Shown here: positions 43,135 through 51,652 of the stretch, in pieces | Position numbering within the stretch: position 1 is the first letter of the stretch | Layout of the letters: every line of letters starts with the position of its first letter | Assembly (NCBI GenBank): GCA_035625025.1 | Contig: DASPQJ010000032.1 | Location: forward strand, 1-62,808 | Reading direction: 5' to 3' | Origin: Bog-793 sp035625025 | Lineage (GTDB): Bacteria > Actinomycetota > Acidimicrobiia > Acidimicrobiales > Bog-793 | DNA: 62,808 nucleotides | The notes under the pieces: generated by a model | Told to the model about the DNA's origin: nothing | The model's database searches: none | The model's input: only the letters and a program-made list of their open reading frames with translations | Made by a program: the position numbers and the translations under genes

Positions 43135-43809
43135 TCAGCTTCCTTGCAACCGGTCGAGGCCGCTCCGGCGCACCCCGAGATCGGCGGTCGACCTGACGAG
43201 ACACAACAGGCCGAGCGGCACCCCAACGAGCGCCAGCGCCGGGTTGAGCAGCAGCAGCAACGCCGCCGCCGCGAACGCCCCCACGAAGAGGGGGCCGGTG
43301 AGCAGAACGTTCCGTACCACCAGTTGCACTGACAAGTACCAGAGGTCGGTCGACGCCAGGAGAGGGTGACGCGCCCCGAGTAGGAGGACGTAGCCGATGC
43401 TGGCAAGCGCGCCGAGCAGCGCGGCGACGCCGAAACCGAGGCTCACCCAGTCACCGGCCGTGCCGCCATGGAAGAAGAAGTGCACCTCCTCGGCAGCGAT
43501 CGCCGCCACCGCGAAGGGCATGCCGGCGCTGAGCGTCGTCCGCAGCGGCGGGCGCGATCGTAAAGCGGCGATGAATTCCCGCACGACACGGTCCTCCCCC
43601 GTCGCCCGCCACCGCTCAAGGCTGACCGTAGCGGCCTGGCAGGCAAGGGGCACCGTGACGACCGGCAGGCAGGCCAGCACGAGCACGAGGTTGAGCACGA
43701 GGAAGTTGAACACGGCGCACAGCGCCGCCACGATCCTCCTTTTCATCGCGGCAGCGGGCGGACCGGGCGCCACCCGGGCCGCGTCGGCTCGGAGCGGGGT
43801 CGGCCTCAT
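43135..43809 (-). CDS. DUF624 (YesL-like) membrane protein
   Basis: 224 residues with about five membrane spans: F-N-F-L-V-L-N-L-V-L-V-L-A-C-L-P near 35, and further spans near 95, 130, 165 and 190. L-P-V-V-T-V-P-L-A-C-Q-A-A-T is the DUF624/YesL hallmark. Such genes are usually found in sugar ABC operons of Gram-positive bacteria, with an unknown accessory role in uptake. ATG 43809 overlaps the permease stop as ATGA; the later Met in A-A-A-M-K-R-R is an alternative. Confidence 0.83.
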   Translation of the reverse strand: MRPTPLRADAARVAPGPPAAAMKRRIVAALCAVFNFLVLNLVLVLACLPVVTVPLACQAATVSLERWRATGEDRVVREFIAALRSRPPLRTTLSAGMPFAVAAIAAEEVHFFFHGGTAGDWVSLGFGVAALLGALASIGYVLLLGARHPLLASTDLWYLSVQLVVRNVLLTGPLFVGAFAAAALLLLLNPALALVGVPLGLLCLVRSTADLGVRRSGLDRLQGS

Positions 43810-44675
43810 CCCTTCAGCCCCGTACCCTGGATGGCGATGCCCCGGATGAAAGTGCGTTGCGTGAAGAAGAACAGGATGATGATCGGCGCTGTGGCCGCCG
43901 TCGCGGCCGCCATCACCCAGGGCCAGTCGGTCGTGTAGGTGCCGAGGATGAAGTTCAGTCCCATTGAAAGCGGGTACCAAACCGTGCTGTTGATGTAGAT
44001 GAGCGGTCCGATGAAGTCGTTCCAGCAGTAGATGAACTGGAAGAGGATGACCGTCGCCAGCGCGGGCTTCGCCATCGGCATGATGATCCGGCTGTAGATC
44101 GTCAGCTCGCTCGCCCCGTCCACCCGGGCGGCGTCGGAGAGCTCCTCCGGGATCGTCATGAAGAACTGGCGCAGCAGGAAGGTGCTGAAGACCGAGCTGC
44201 CGAGGAAGGTCGGGATCATCAGCGGCAGGTACCAGCCCACCATGTGGAACTGCTTGTACATGGTGAAAAGCGGGATGAGCGTGGCGAAGAAGGGGATCAG
44301 CAGCGTGCTGACCATCACCTGGAACAGGACGTCGCGTCCCCGCCAGCGGATGCGTGAGAAGCCGTACGCGACCAGGCTGCTCGAGAAACACACCCCGACG
44401 ATCGTCACCCCGGCGTACAGGAGCGTATTCAGCACGAATCGCCAGAAAGGCACGGCTGAGAGCATTTCCGGGTAGTTGCGCCACACGAAGGGGTGCGGCC
44501 ACCAGAGGGGCGGCACGGCGAGCGACTGCGGGTTGGTCTTCAACGAGGTGAGGACCATCCAGAAGAGCGGGAAACCAAGCAGCACGCTGACGACGATCAG
44601 CACCGCGTGCTTGGCGGCGCTGCGCCCCGCGGCGCGCGTCGACCAACTCCTATCAGTTCTCCTATTCGTTCGCAT
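43806..44675 (-). CDS. carbohydrate ABC transporter permease (MalG/LacG type)
   Basis: 289 residues, six membrane spans. The EAA loop that docks to the ATPase is E-E-L-S-D-A-A-R-V-D-G-A-S near residue 190, followed by I-M-P-M-A-K-P-A-L-A-T. Residues 24-40 form the first span. It is the second permease of a CUT1 importer and overlaps the first permease gene by 14 bp. With its partner it forms the membrane channel for an alpha-galactoside or similar oligosaccharide; substrate is inferred from the linked GH36. Confidence 0.92.
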   Translation of the reverse strand: MRTNRRTDRSWSTRAAGRSAAKHAVLIVVSVLLGFPLFWMVLTSLKTNPQSLAVPPLWWPHPFVWRNYPEMLSAVPFWRFVLNTLLYAGVTIVGVCFSSSLVAYGFSRIRWRGRDVLFQVMVSTLLIPFFATLIPLFTMYKQFHMVGWYLPLMIPTFLGSSVFSTFLLRQFFMTIPEELSDAARVDGASELTIYSRIIMPMAKPALATVILFQFIYCWNDFIGPLIYINSTVWYPLSMGLNFILGTYTTDWPWVMAAATAATAPIIILFFFTQRTFIRGIAIQGTGLKG

Positions 44676-45597
44676 AGTAGACCCAACGCGCCGAGGAGCG
44701 GAACAGGACCACCATGATGAGGGCGCTGATCACGAACAAGAAGAACGCCATCGCCGACGAGTAGCCGAGCTTGAGGTACACGAAGGCCTGTTCGTAGAGG
44801 TACTGCACGTAGAACCACGTCGAGGTGCCGGGGCCGCCGATATCGTTGGCCTCGATCACCTGCACCTGGGTGAAGTACGAGATGCACAGCACGAGTTGCA
44901 GGATGATGTTGAAGAAGATGACCGGGCTGATCATCGGCAGAGTGATGGAGCGCAACCGCTGCCACGGGCCGGCTCCGTCGAGCGCGGCGGCCTCGTACAT
45001 CTCCTTCGGCACTCCTTGCAGTCCCGCCAGGTAGATCACCATCGGCTGGCCGAGTCCCCATAGTCCAAGCAGGATGAACGACGGCTTGGACCAGGCAACC
45101 GAGAAAAACCAGTCCGGGGACGGCAGGTGCACGTCGGTAAGGAGGTCGTTCACGATCCCCGTAGCCGGGTTGAACAGCCAGACGAAGATCATGCAGCCTG
45201 CGACGAGCGGCACGATCGAGGGGATGTAGAAGATCGTCCGGTAGACTGCGCGGCCCTTGACGTTCATGTTGAGCAGCAGCGCCAGGCTGAGCGCAGCGAC
45301 AGTAGACAGGGGCAGCTCAATCGCCGTGTAGTAGAAGGTGTTGAACAGCGACGTCTTGAACAACGGGTCGTGGAACAGGCTCACGTAATTGCCGAATCCG
45401 ATCCAGTGCGCGGCGCCAACACCGTTGAAGTTCGTGAAGCCGTAGTAGATGGTGGCGAAGAAGGGATACGCGAAGAAGAGGAGGAAGCCGATAATCCACG
45501 GGCTGATGAAAAGCAGGCCAAACCTTATCGCCCGCCGCTGCGGAGAACGCTGCCGGCGACGCCGGGGTGTCGCATTCGGCACACTGGCGGGCGGCAT
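44662..45597 (-). CDS. carbohydrate ABC transporter permease (MalF/LacF type)
   Basis: 311 residues with six spans. Typical elements are G-L-L-F-I-S-P-W-I-I-G-F-L-L-F, Y-R-T-I-F-Y-I-P-S-I-V-P and the EAA motif E-M-Y-E-A-A-A-L-D-G-A-G near 210. ATG 45597 is chosen because gggaga sits 5 bp ahead; ATG at 45624 and GTG at 45657 are upstream in-frame alternatives. The gene follows the binding-protein gene after 119 bp that contains a very stable hairpin, so expression is probably lower than that of the binding protein. Confidence 0.92.
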   Translation of the reverse strand: MPPASVPNATPRRRRQRSPQRRAIRFGLLFISPWIIGFLLFFAYPFFATIYYGFTNFNGVGAAHWIGFGNYVSLFHDPLFKTSLFNTFYYTAIELPLSTVAALSLALLLNMNVKGRAVYRTIFYIPSIVPLVAGCMIFVWLFNPATGIVNDLLTDVHLPSPDWFFSVAWSKPSFILLGLWGLGQPMVIYLAGLQGVPKEMYEAAALDGAGPWQRLRSITLPMISPVIFFNIILQLVLCISYFTQVQVIEANDIGGPGTSTWFYVQYLYEQAFVYLKLGYSSAMAFFLFVISALIMVVLFRSSARWVYYANE

Positions 45598-45660
45598 CGT
45601 CGTCTCCCGCGTAAACGCCTGCATATCAGCAGTCTGCTCCTCCGGCGGCGCGCACACGCA

Positions 45661-45699
45661 ATTGGGGGCAGCCGGTCGCGAGACCGGGCTGCCCCCAAT
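45661..45699 (-). promoter_or_regulatory. stable intercistronic hairpin after the binding-protein gene
   Basis: An inverted repeat with a 17-bp stem, one bulged base and a GCGA-type tetraloop (ATTGGGGGCAGCC-GGTC on one side, matching GACC-GGGCTGCCCCCAAT). It begins 18 bp after the stop of the binding-protein gene. No U-tract follows on the minus strand, so it is more likely an mRNA-stabilising 3' structure or a partial terminator than a full rho-independent terminator. Such hairpins set the binding-protein to permease ratio in sugar ABC operons, for example malE-malF. Confidence 0.75.
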
Positions 45700-45716
45700 G
45701 TGCGGGACGATCGCTT

Positions 45717-47099
45717 CTAGCTCGAGGCGTTCGCCTGTGTGTCGATGTAGTTAAGCGCCTGCATCGGCGTCATGATCTTCTGCAGCACGTCAGCCGTCGC
45801 GGTGTTCTCCGCGGTGAACAGCTGCGCCTGCGTCGGGGTGAGGACCGGCGCCTGGGTGTACTTGCTGGTCATCTCGGGCAGGAAACCCGACAGCCAGGAG
45901 TTGGCCTTCAGCCACTTCTGGTACGGCGCGGTCTTGGTCACCGAGGGGCCGGCGGGCACCCAGCCGCCCAGTGGGTCGATCGAGCCGACAAAGCTCTCGT
46001 TGTTGTAGCCGGCGAGCCACGAGATGAACTCGAAGGCTTCGGCCGGGTGCGCGGAGCCCTTGGGGATGATGTTGAAGTTGCCCTGGCCAAGTGTGCTCGG
46101 TCCGCCCACGATCCCGGGGAAGGCTATGACACCAAAGTGGCCTTCGAGGTCGGGGTTGGAGGTCGGGACGTTCTGCGCTCCCACCCACGGCCCCGACAGT
46201 TCGAAGCCGGACTTGCCGTTCGTCCAAATGTCCGTCTGACCGCCGGCCACCTCGCCGAGAGCCGTCTGCAGCGCCATCACCTGGGCGTAGGGGTACTTGT
46301 CGAAGCTGGCGATCCACTTCATCTCCGCCACGGCGCCCGGGCAGCTCGCGAAGTCATACTTACCGGCCGCGGTGATGCAGTTCGTGGCGCCAAAGAAGGT
46401 CGTGTAGAACTGGAAGCCGTTTCCGTCCGTGTCCGGGTAAAAGCCCATCGTCACGATCTTTTTGCCGCTAAAGGTCCACATCTTGGCCTGGTCGGCGTCG
46501 AGCTGGGCGAGGGTCTTCGGCAGGTGCTTGATGCCGAACTCGGTGAGCAAGGACTTGTTGTAGTACAGCGCCCAGGAGTTAAGCGACATCGGGACGGCGT
46601 AGAGCCCTCCCTGGTAGGTGCCGGCCTGGACAGCGACGGGATACTCGTAAGCCTCGAAGCCGGCGTAGGTGCCGGTGAGGAACTGGTTCATGTTCACGAG
46701 GTCGCCATCAGCAGCGAAGGAGCCGATCTCGGGCCACCACTCGGTGAAGACATCGGGCGGATCCCCCGCCGCGATGGTCGAGAGCAGCTTGGCCGTGCTC
46801 GTCGTCGCGTCACTCGGGATGTTCGTCTCGGTCACGTGGATGCCGGGATGCGTCGCGTTGAACGCGGTCACCATCTTGTTGAGCAGCGTCAGCGTCGTGC
46901 CGGACCACATCGTCCACCACGTGAGATTGACCACCGCCTGGTGCTTGTTGACCCTCGACGAGCTCGTCGCTCCAGCGCTGCCAGCGCCCGCCGCGCCAAC
47001 GCTGACCACGCCGAGGAGGGTCACCCCGGCGAGCACAACGGCAAACTTGGACCTGATGCGCCTTTTCCAGGCGTCGTGGATGCCTCCACTATCGTTCAT
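45717..47099 (-). CDS. sugar-binding protein of the ABC importer
   Basis: 460 residues, extracellular solute-binding family 1. Signal region: K-F-A-V-V-L-A-G-V-T-L-L-G-V-V-S-V-G-A-A. The mature part shows W-W-T-M-W-S-G-T, V-T-A-F-N-A-T-H-P-G-I, Y-N-K-S-L-L-T-E-F-G and A-F-E-F-I-S-W-L-A-G. There is no lipobox Cys, unusual for a Gram-positive binding protein. Two Cys (N-C-I-T and A-S-C-P-G) may form a disulfide. ATG 47099 follows aaggag by 8 bp. It captures the sugar outside the membrane and delivers it to the two permeases encoded next. LacI is 47 bp upstream in the same operon. Confidence 0.92.
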   Translation of the reverse strand: MNDSGGIHDAWKRRIRSKFAVVLAGVTLLGVVSVGAAGAGSAGATSSSRVNKHQAVVNLTWWTMWSGTTLTLLNKMVTAFNATHPGIHVTETNIPSDATTSTAKLLSTIAAGDPPDVFTEWWPEIGSFAADGDLVNMNQFLTGTYAGFEAYEYPVAVQAGTYQGGLYAVPMSLNSWALYYNKSLLTEFGIKHLPKTLAQLDADQAKMWTFSGKKIVTMGFYPDTDGNGFQFYTTFFGATNCITAAGKYDFASCPGAVAEMKWIASFDKYPYAQVMALQTALGEVAGGQTDIWTNGKSGFELSGPWVGAQNVPTSNPDLEGHFGVIAFPGIVGGPSTLGQGNFNIIPKGSAHPAEAFEFISWLAGYNNESFVGSIDPLGGWVPAGPSVTKTAPYQKWLKANSWLSGFLPEMTSKYTQAPVLTPTQAQLFTAENTATADVLQKIMTPMQALNYIDTQANASS

Positions 47100-47146
47100 G
47101 CTTGTTGCTCCTTTTGTGTGTGGGGTAGTGCTCACCCCTCCGTTGG

Positions 47147-48289
47147 TCACTCGCCTATAGATTCGGTTGCCGCACGAAAACCCGCGACCCGCTTACCTTC
47201 GAGCGGAGCCGGCGAGCGGGCGGGGGTCTTCTTCGTTGGCGCGCGGGATCGGCTGCCCGGCGGCGGACCGGCGCTCTCGCGCACGACGAGCTCGGCTCGG
47301 GGCGACTCGATCACGTCACCGGAGCCTCTCGGCTCGATGACGGCGAGCAGCTTGGCAAAGCACGCCTTGCCGAGCGTCTTGAAGTCCTGGCGGACCGTCG
47401 TGAGCGCCGGAATGTGGAACGCCGAGGCGGGCATATCGTCGAAACCAACAACGCTGACATCCCGAGGAATCGCACGGCCCGCTTGGTGCAATGCACGCAT
47501 GACACCGAATGCGAGTTCATCATTACCGCAGAGCACCGCCGTCACTTTCGGATTCCGTGCGAGGTCGCGGGCCACTTCGCAACCCGACTGAGGGTCCCAC
47601 CCGGCTTGCACCGGTTCGGGCACGGGGACACCGGCGGCTTTGAGGGCAGCGCGCCACCCCAGCGTCCGCTGCGCAACTCGCCTAGAGGTTGGAATTGCAA
47701 CGTAATGCACGGTCGTGTGCCCCAGGCCCAACAAGAACTTCGTGGCATCACCCGCAGCTTTGCGGTCGTCGATCCACACCCAAGGCTTTCCCAGCGCCTC
47801 GTCGCCGGATGGCGTTTCAACCATCGCTGCCACCGGGACATCCGGCGGCACCGTGTTGAGGGCCGCGATACCTGGCGCGTCGTAGGCGATGATGATGAGC
47901 GCGCCCGCCGGCTCGATGGCCCGCTCCACCGCGTCCCGCACATCCGCCGGAGTACCCGACTCCACAACTCGGACACCCATGGCGAAACCAGCCGTGCGTG
48001 TTGCCTCCTCGATGCCCTCCAGCGCCGCTGCGAAGCCGTACTGGCGCGTATTGGAGGTCAGCACGGTGACCGACTGAACGGGACCGCCGGCCAGGGCTCG
48101 CGCCGCTCGGTTCGGGCGGTAACCGAGTCGTGCGATCGTGTCGAGAACCGCCGCACGAGTCGACGGCTTGACTCTGTGGCTGCCATTGATTACGCGCGAG
48201 ATCGTCTGACGAGAGACTCCCGCAGCACTGGCGACGTCGCGAATGCTCACTGAGGGCGTTCGGTCGCTTACTGGGGGCACCTGACCCAC
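47147..48289 (-). CDS. LacI-family repressor heading the alpha-galactoside operon
   Basis: 380 residues. Helix-turn-helix S-I-R-D-V-A-S-A-A-G-V-S-R-Q-T-I-S-R-V with hinge V-I-N-G-S-H-R-V. The effector domain has V-L-T-S-N-T-R-Q-Y-G, L-C-G-N-D-E-L-A-F-G-V and V-V-G-F-D-D-M-P-A-S-A-F. A basic Pro/Lys-rich C-terminal tail of ~35 residues extends past the usual end. GTG 48289 is preceded by aagggtgg. Two palindromes and a TTGACA-17-CACAAT promoter lie directly upstream, so it almost certainly represses itself and the five genes that follow (binding protein, two permeases, DUF624, GH36). The inducer is inferred to be an alpha-galactoside or its product. Confidence 0.93.
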   Translation of the reverse strand: MGQVPPVSDRTPSVSIRDVASAAGVSRQTISRVINGSHRVKPSTRAAVLDTIARLGYRPNRAARALAGGPVQSVTVLTSNTRQYGFAAALEGIEEATRTAGFAMGVRVVESGTPADVRDAVERAIEPAGALIIIAYDAPGIAALNTVPPDVPVAAMVETPSGDEALGKPWVWIDDRKAAGDATKFLLGLGHTTVHYVAIPTSRRVAQRTLGWRAALKAAGVPVPEPVQAGWDPQSGCEVARDLARNPKVTAVLCGNDELAFGVMRALHQAGRAIPRDVSVVGFDDMPASAFHIPALTTVRQDFKTLGKACFAKLLAVIEPRGSGDVIESPRAELVVRESAGPPPGSRSRAPTKKTPARSPAPLEGKRVAGFRAATESIGE

Positions 48290-48322
48290 CCGTTCGCCAC
48301 CCTTCCGGTCCTATCCGAGGTT

Positions 48323-48338
48323 GTGTGACCGGTCACAC
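48323..48338. promoter_or_regulatory. operator O1, perfect 16-bp palindrome
   Basis: GTGTGACC/GGTCACAC, with the central CG typical of LacI-family operators. It lies just downstream of the predicted -10, over the expected transcription start, and 34 bp ahead of the lacI start codon. Confidence 0.85.
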
Positions 48339-48346
48339 CACGCGCT

Positions 48347-48375
48347 ATTGTGACCGGTCACACAGACGCTGTCAA
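48347..48375 (-). promoter_or_regulatory. sigma-70-type promoter of the alpha-galactoside operon
   Basis: On the minus strand TTGACA (48375-48370) is a perfect -35. After a 17-bp spacer comes CACAAT (48352-48347), four of six matches to TATAAT. O2 covers the spacer and -10; O1 covers the start region. Confidence 0.75.
48349..48362. promoter_or_regulatory. operator O2, perfect 14-bp palindrome
   Basis: TGTGACC/GGTCACA, centred exactly 25 bp from the centre of O1. It overlaps the -10 hexamer and the spacer of the promoter read on the minus strand. Two sites about 2.4 helical turns apart suit binding by two repressor dimers. Confidence 0.85.
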
Positions 48376-49259
48376 CCCCCAGCAAGTGGGGAGTAGCGCA
48401 GGTCCGTTTGAGTTGGACACCGATCGGTCAAGAATCAAGATTCCGCTCATGAAGACATCCAGCGACGTCAACGGGGACTTCGGTTCCAAACCTCACCGGT
48501 CAGCAAGCAGGGAGATGGACGTGGTGCTTCGTCTGACTTCAGGCGCGGCGCCCCACGGTTGGGCGCCGACAAGAACCGCGTGCCGCGCCTCATCGGCCCT
48601 GCGATCGTGTACCCGTCGACACACACCTGCAAGCTCTGCCAGCAGCGGACCGACGGCACCGCGATCGTTACCACAATGCCGTACCTGCACCGGGAATCGG
48701 ACGCCACATCAGCCGGGACACGGAGTGGCGGCCGAAGGTGAACCATCGCCCGTCTCGACCACTGCGGCAACAAGGCTTCGGCGCATGTCGCCAGCTCCGG
48801 CATCCGCTTCGACGCGCTCTGGCCCTTCTACGATGTTTTCATCAATGGCGTTGGCTCGCTGTCGCGAATGTCACGCGAGGTATCAAGTCCCGCCGCGACC
48901 GGAGGCCGATGTCGGGTGCGGCACGGCCCGAGATCGATCAAATGGCTCGGCATCATCAATGACGACGTCTCGGTCGCCGAGCCGCCGGGCGACAGCATGG
49001 TCGGGCGCATTATGCGCACGCTGTAAGAGCAGTGCTTGTACTCGCATCTTTTCGAGGACGTCGACGAACCGCGTCGAGGGCTCGCGCCGTGCGTCGAGAC
49101 CTGCGACAACGAGTGGCTCACGGAGAACAAGGACAACCGCACGCCCCGAACGACGTCCAGCGACGCAATGGCCGCCAAGGCGACGTGATAGTCATCGAAT
49201 CCGCCAAGAAACCGGGGCCGCACGAGTGAAATTGGCGGCCGTGCCCGAGGAGGATGCAC
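48376..49259 (+). other. 884-bp stretch with a decayed, unidentified coding sequence
   Basis: No intact gene. On the plus strand, coding-like runs change frame and hit stops: for example F-Y-D-V-F-I-N-G-V-G-S-L-S-R-M then K-W-L-G-I-I-N-D-D-V-S-V, an in-frame TAA at 49024-49026, and E-Q-C-L-Y-S-H-L-F-E-D-V-D-E-P. Local base content resembles coding DNA. I do not recognise the family. Its place beside the operators, reading toward the second GH36, suggests it was once the first gene of a divergent sugar operon. gaggagg at 49247-49253 is the ribosome-binding site of that GH36. Confidence 0.4.
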
Positions 49260-51503
49260 GTGGCTGGCTCTAGGACATTGTCCCGGCTGGAGATTGACTG
49301 GTCGGACAGCGGGCTCGAGATGTTGATCGATGTCGACGAAGAGGGAATCGCGCGACTGACCCGTCTCGTGCCGCTACCGGCTGGAGACGACTCGAAGACC
49401 AACCGAGACCGACAAGAGTCGGCAACACGGGGACAGCGGACGGCTGGCTTGCCCTTGGTGGATGTCGTCGCGTCCGGTAGTGGCCGAGCGTTATCAGCCA
49501 GGCGATACGCCCAGTCCGTCATAGGAGGTCGCCTCCGCTATCTCGGTCATGAGGAAAGCGGGCAGGGTCCCTGGCGCGATCTCCGGGTCAACCTGGAGGA
49601 CTCGAGCACGGGGCTCACGGCCGAGGTCATCTACACCGTGCTCGAGGGAAGCGGGGTCCTCCGCTCTCGGGTCCGCCTCACCAATGGCGGTCACGTTCCC
49701 TTGACCCTCGAGTCCGTAACCTCGTTTCTCGGCTCAGGACTAGCCGAACCAGTCGGTAGTCTGGGCGATGTCGACCTCCTCTGGGCGGAGAACGACTGGC
49801 TCGCTGAGGACCGTTGGCAGGTTCGCGCGCTGCGCGACGCTTTGCCTGATCTCAACCGCGCAGTCCACGAGCACGATTCCCGGGGCCGGTTCGGCGTGAC
49901 CAGCGCCGGGAGTTGGTCATCGGGAACCTACCTGCCCATGGGCGCTGCCATCAATCGCCGCACAGGTAACTGCTGGGTGTGGCAGATTGAGCACAACGGC
50001 GGCTGGCACTGGCAAGTGGGCGAACACACAGCTGGCGCCGAGACCTCGAAACACTCTGATCCCGGGTCGACGCATGCTTATCTCGCGTTGCTCGGCCCCA
50101 CCGACTTAGAGCACCACTGGCACCTTGTTCTCAAGCCGGGAGAATCCTTCGAAACCGTCCCCGTCGCGATCGCCCTCAGCAACGACGGTTTCCAAGGAGC
50201 CGTGGCCCGTCTCACCAATTACCGCCGGGCCATGCGGCGACCGCACGAGGACCATCAAATCCTTCCGGTCATTTTCAACGATTATCTCAACACCCTGATG
50301 GGCAATCCGACGACAGATCGACTCCTGCCGCTGATCCGTGCTGCTTCTAAAGTCGGCGCCGAGTACTTCTGCATCGACTCCGGCTGGTACAACGAGATCG
50401 GCGACGCCTGGTGGGACACGGTCGGCGAGTGGCAGCCCTCGCACACGAGATTCCCGAACGGTCTCACCGAAGTACTCGATCTCATCAGGGCAGAGGGTAT
50501 GACCCCCGGACTCTGGCTCGAACCGGAGGTCGTTGGAGTACGAAGTCCCATCGTGGACCAACTCCCGGCTGAGGCGTTCTTCGGCCGGGGCGGGGTCCGA
50601 GTGGTCGAACAGGATAGATATCACCTCGATTTTTCCCACCCCGCGACCGTGAAGCATCTCGACGAAGTGGTCGACTTCCTTGTCGAAGATCTCGGTGTCG
50701 GATATCTCAAGATGGACTACAACATCAACGTCGGACCCGGTACCGACAACGGGAACGTGAGCGCGGGTGCGGGGATGCTGGCGCACAACCGTGCCTATCT
50801 CGACTGGATCGACGCAATCCTTGATCGCTACCCCAACCTCGTCCTGGAGAACTGTTCCTCCGGGGGCATGCGTACTGACTATGCGTTGCTGTCGCGTTTC
50901 CAACTGCAGTCCACGAGCGATCAATCAGATTTCTTGCGCTATCCGGCCATCGCGGCGGCGGCCCCGACCGCCATGGCGCCTGAGCAAGCTGGCATCTGGG
51001 CCAGCCCTCAGCCGGAGTGGAGTGACGATGAGATTACCTTCGCGCTTTCCAGCGCACTGCTCTGCCGCCTCCACCTCTCAGGACATATCGACCGGATGAG
51101 CGACTCTCAACAACAGCTTGTGGCAGACGCGATCAGCGCCTACAAGCTGATCAGGCCCGACCTGGCCACCGCGATCCCGTTCTGGCCACTGGGGCTTCCA
51201 GGGTGGGTCGATTCCTGGCTTGCCCTTGGGATGAGGGCCGAGTCGGTGACCTATGTCGTCGTTTGGCACCGCGAACCGATCGCGGGCGCGTCAGAGCGGA
51301 CCGAGGGGGCCGACCAGCACAGGATCGTGCTCCCCATTGCACACCTGCGACACAAGCAGATCCTCGCAGAGGTGTTGTACCCACCGGGCCGTGACGGCGA
51401 GTTGGCGTGGAACGCGCCTCGCGGCGAGCTGACCGTGACGCTCCCAAACGTGCCGTCCGCGTGTCTCGTCAGGCTGGCCCCGATGCGCCCACAAGATGGT
51501 TAG
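49260..51503 (+). CDS. GH36 alpha-galactosidase (second copy)
   Basis: 747 residues, clearly paralogous to the operon copy along its whole length. Shared blocks include W-A-E-N-D-W-L, W-Q-I-E-H-N-G, V-I-F-N-D-Y-L-N-T-L-M-G, D-S-G-W-Y and G-L-W-L-E-P-E-V-V-G. Nucleophile Asp is in L-K-M-D-Y-N and acid/base Asp in S-T-S-D-Q-S-D-F. No signal peptide is present. Start: gaggagg abuts the ATG at 49254 (zero spacing) but stands 6 bp from GTG 49260, so GTG is favoured. It is transcribed opposite to the operon. The operators 900 bp upstream may once have served both directions. Confidence 0.92.
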   Translation: MAGSRTLSRLEIDWSDSGLEMLIDVDEEGIARLTRLVPLPAGDDSKTNRDRQESATRGQRTAGLPLVDVVASGSGRALSARRYAQSVIGGRLRYLGHEESGQGPWRDLRVNLEDSSTGLTAEVIYTVLEGSGVLRSRVRLTNGGHVPLTLESVTSFLGSGLAEPVGSLGDVDLLWAENDWLAEDRWQVRALRDALPDLNRAVHEHDSRGRFGVTSAGSWSSGTYLPMGAAINRRTGNCWVWQIEHNGGWHWQVGEHTAGAETSKHSDPGSTHAYLALLGPTDLEHHWHLVLKPGESFETVPVAIALSNDGFQGAVARLTNYRRAMRRPHEDHQILPVIFNDYLNTLMGNPTTDRLLPLIRAASKVGAEYFCIDSGWYNEIGDAWWDTVGEWQPSHTRFPNGLTEVLDLIRAEGMTPGLWLEPEVVGVRSPIVDQLPAEAFFGRGGVRVVEQDRYHLDFSHPATVKHLDEVVDFLVEDLGVGYLKMDYNINVGPGTDNGNVSAGAGMLAHNRAYLDWIDAILDRYPNLVLENCSSGGMRTDYALLSRFQLQSTSDQSDFLRYPAIAAAAPTAMAPEQAGIWASPQPEWSDDEITFALSSALLCRLHLSGHIDRMSDSQQQLVADAISAYKLIRPDLATAIPFWPLGLPGWVDSWLALGMRAESVTYVVVWHREPIAGASERTEGADQHRIVLPIAHLRHKQILAEVLYPPGRDGELAWNAPRGELTVTLPNVPSACLVRLAPMRPQDG

Positions 51504-51652
51504 GGCGAAACGCCTCTGTTCCTTGTCCTTCTTTGCCGGGCACCTCGCACTTGCCAACCGAACCTCTCCCCGCGTTCCCGGTACGCCCGCACTCCGAGGA
51601 CTCGGACAACCCGAACGCCGCGCAGAGAGGTCCGGCGACCAAGCAGCGCGAA

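Noticed and set aside
40896..51503. The two GH36 genes as ends of a composite transposon
   Set aside because: They are diverged in sequence and inverted, with no terminal repeats; only one dead IS1595 fragment lies nearby.
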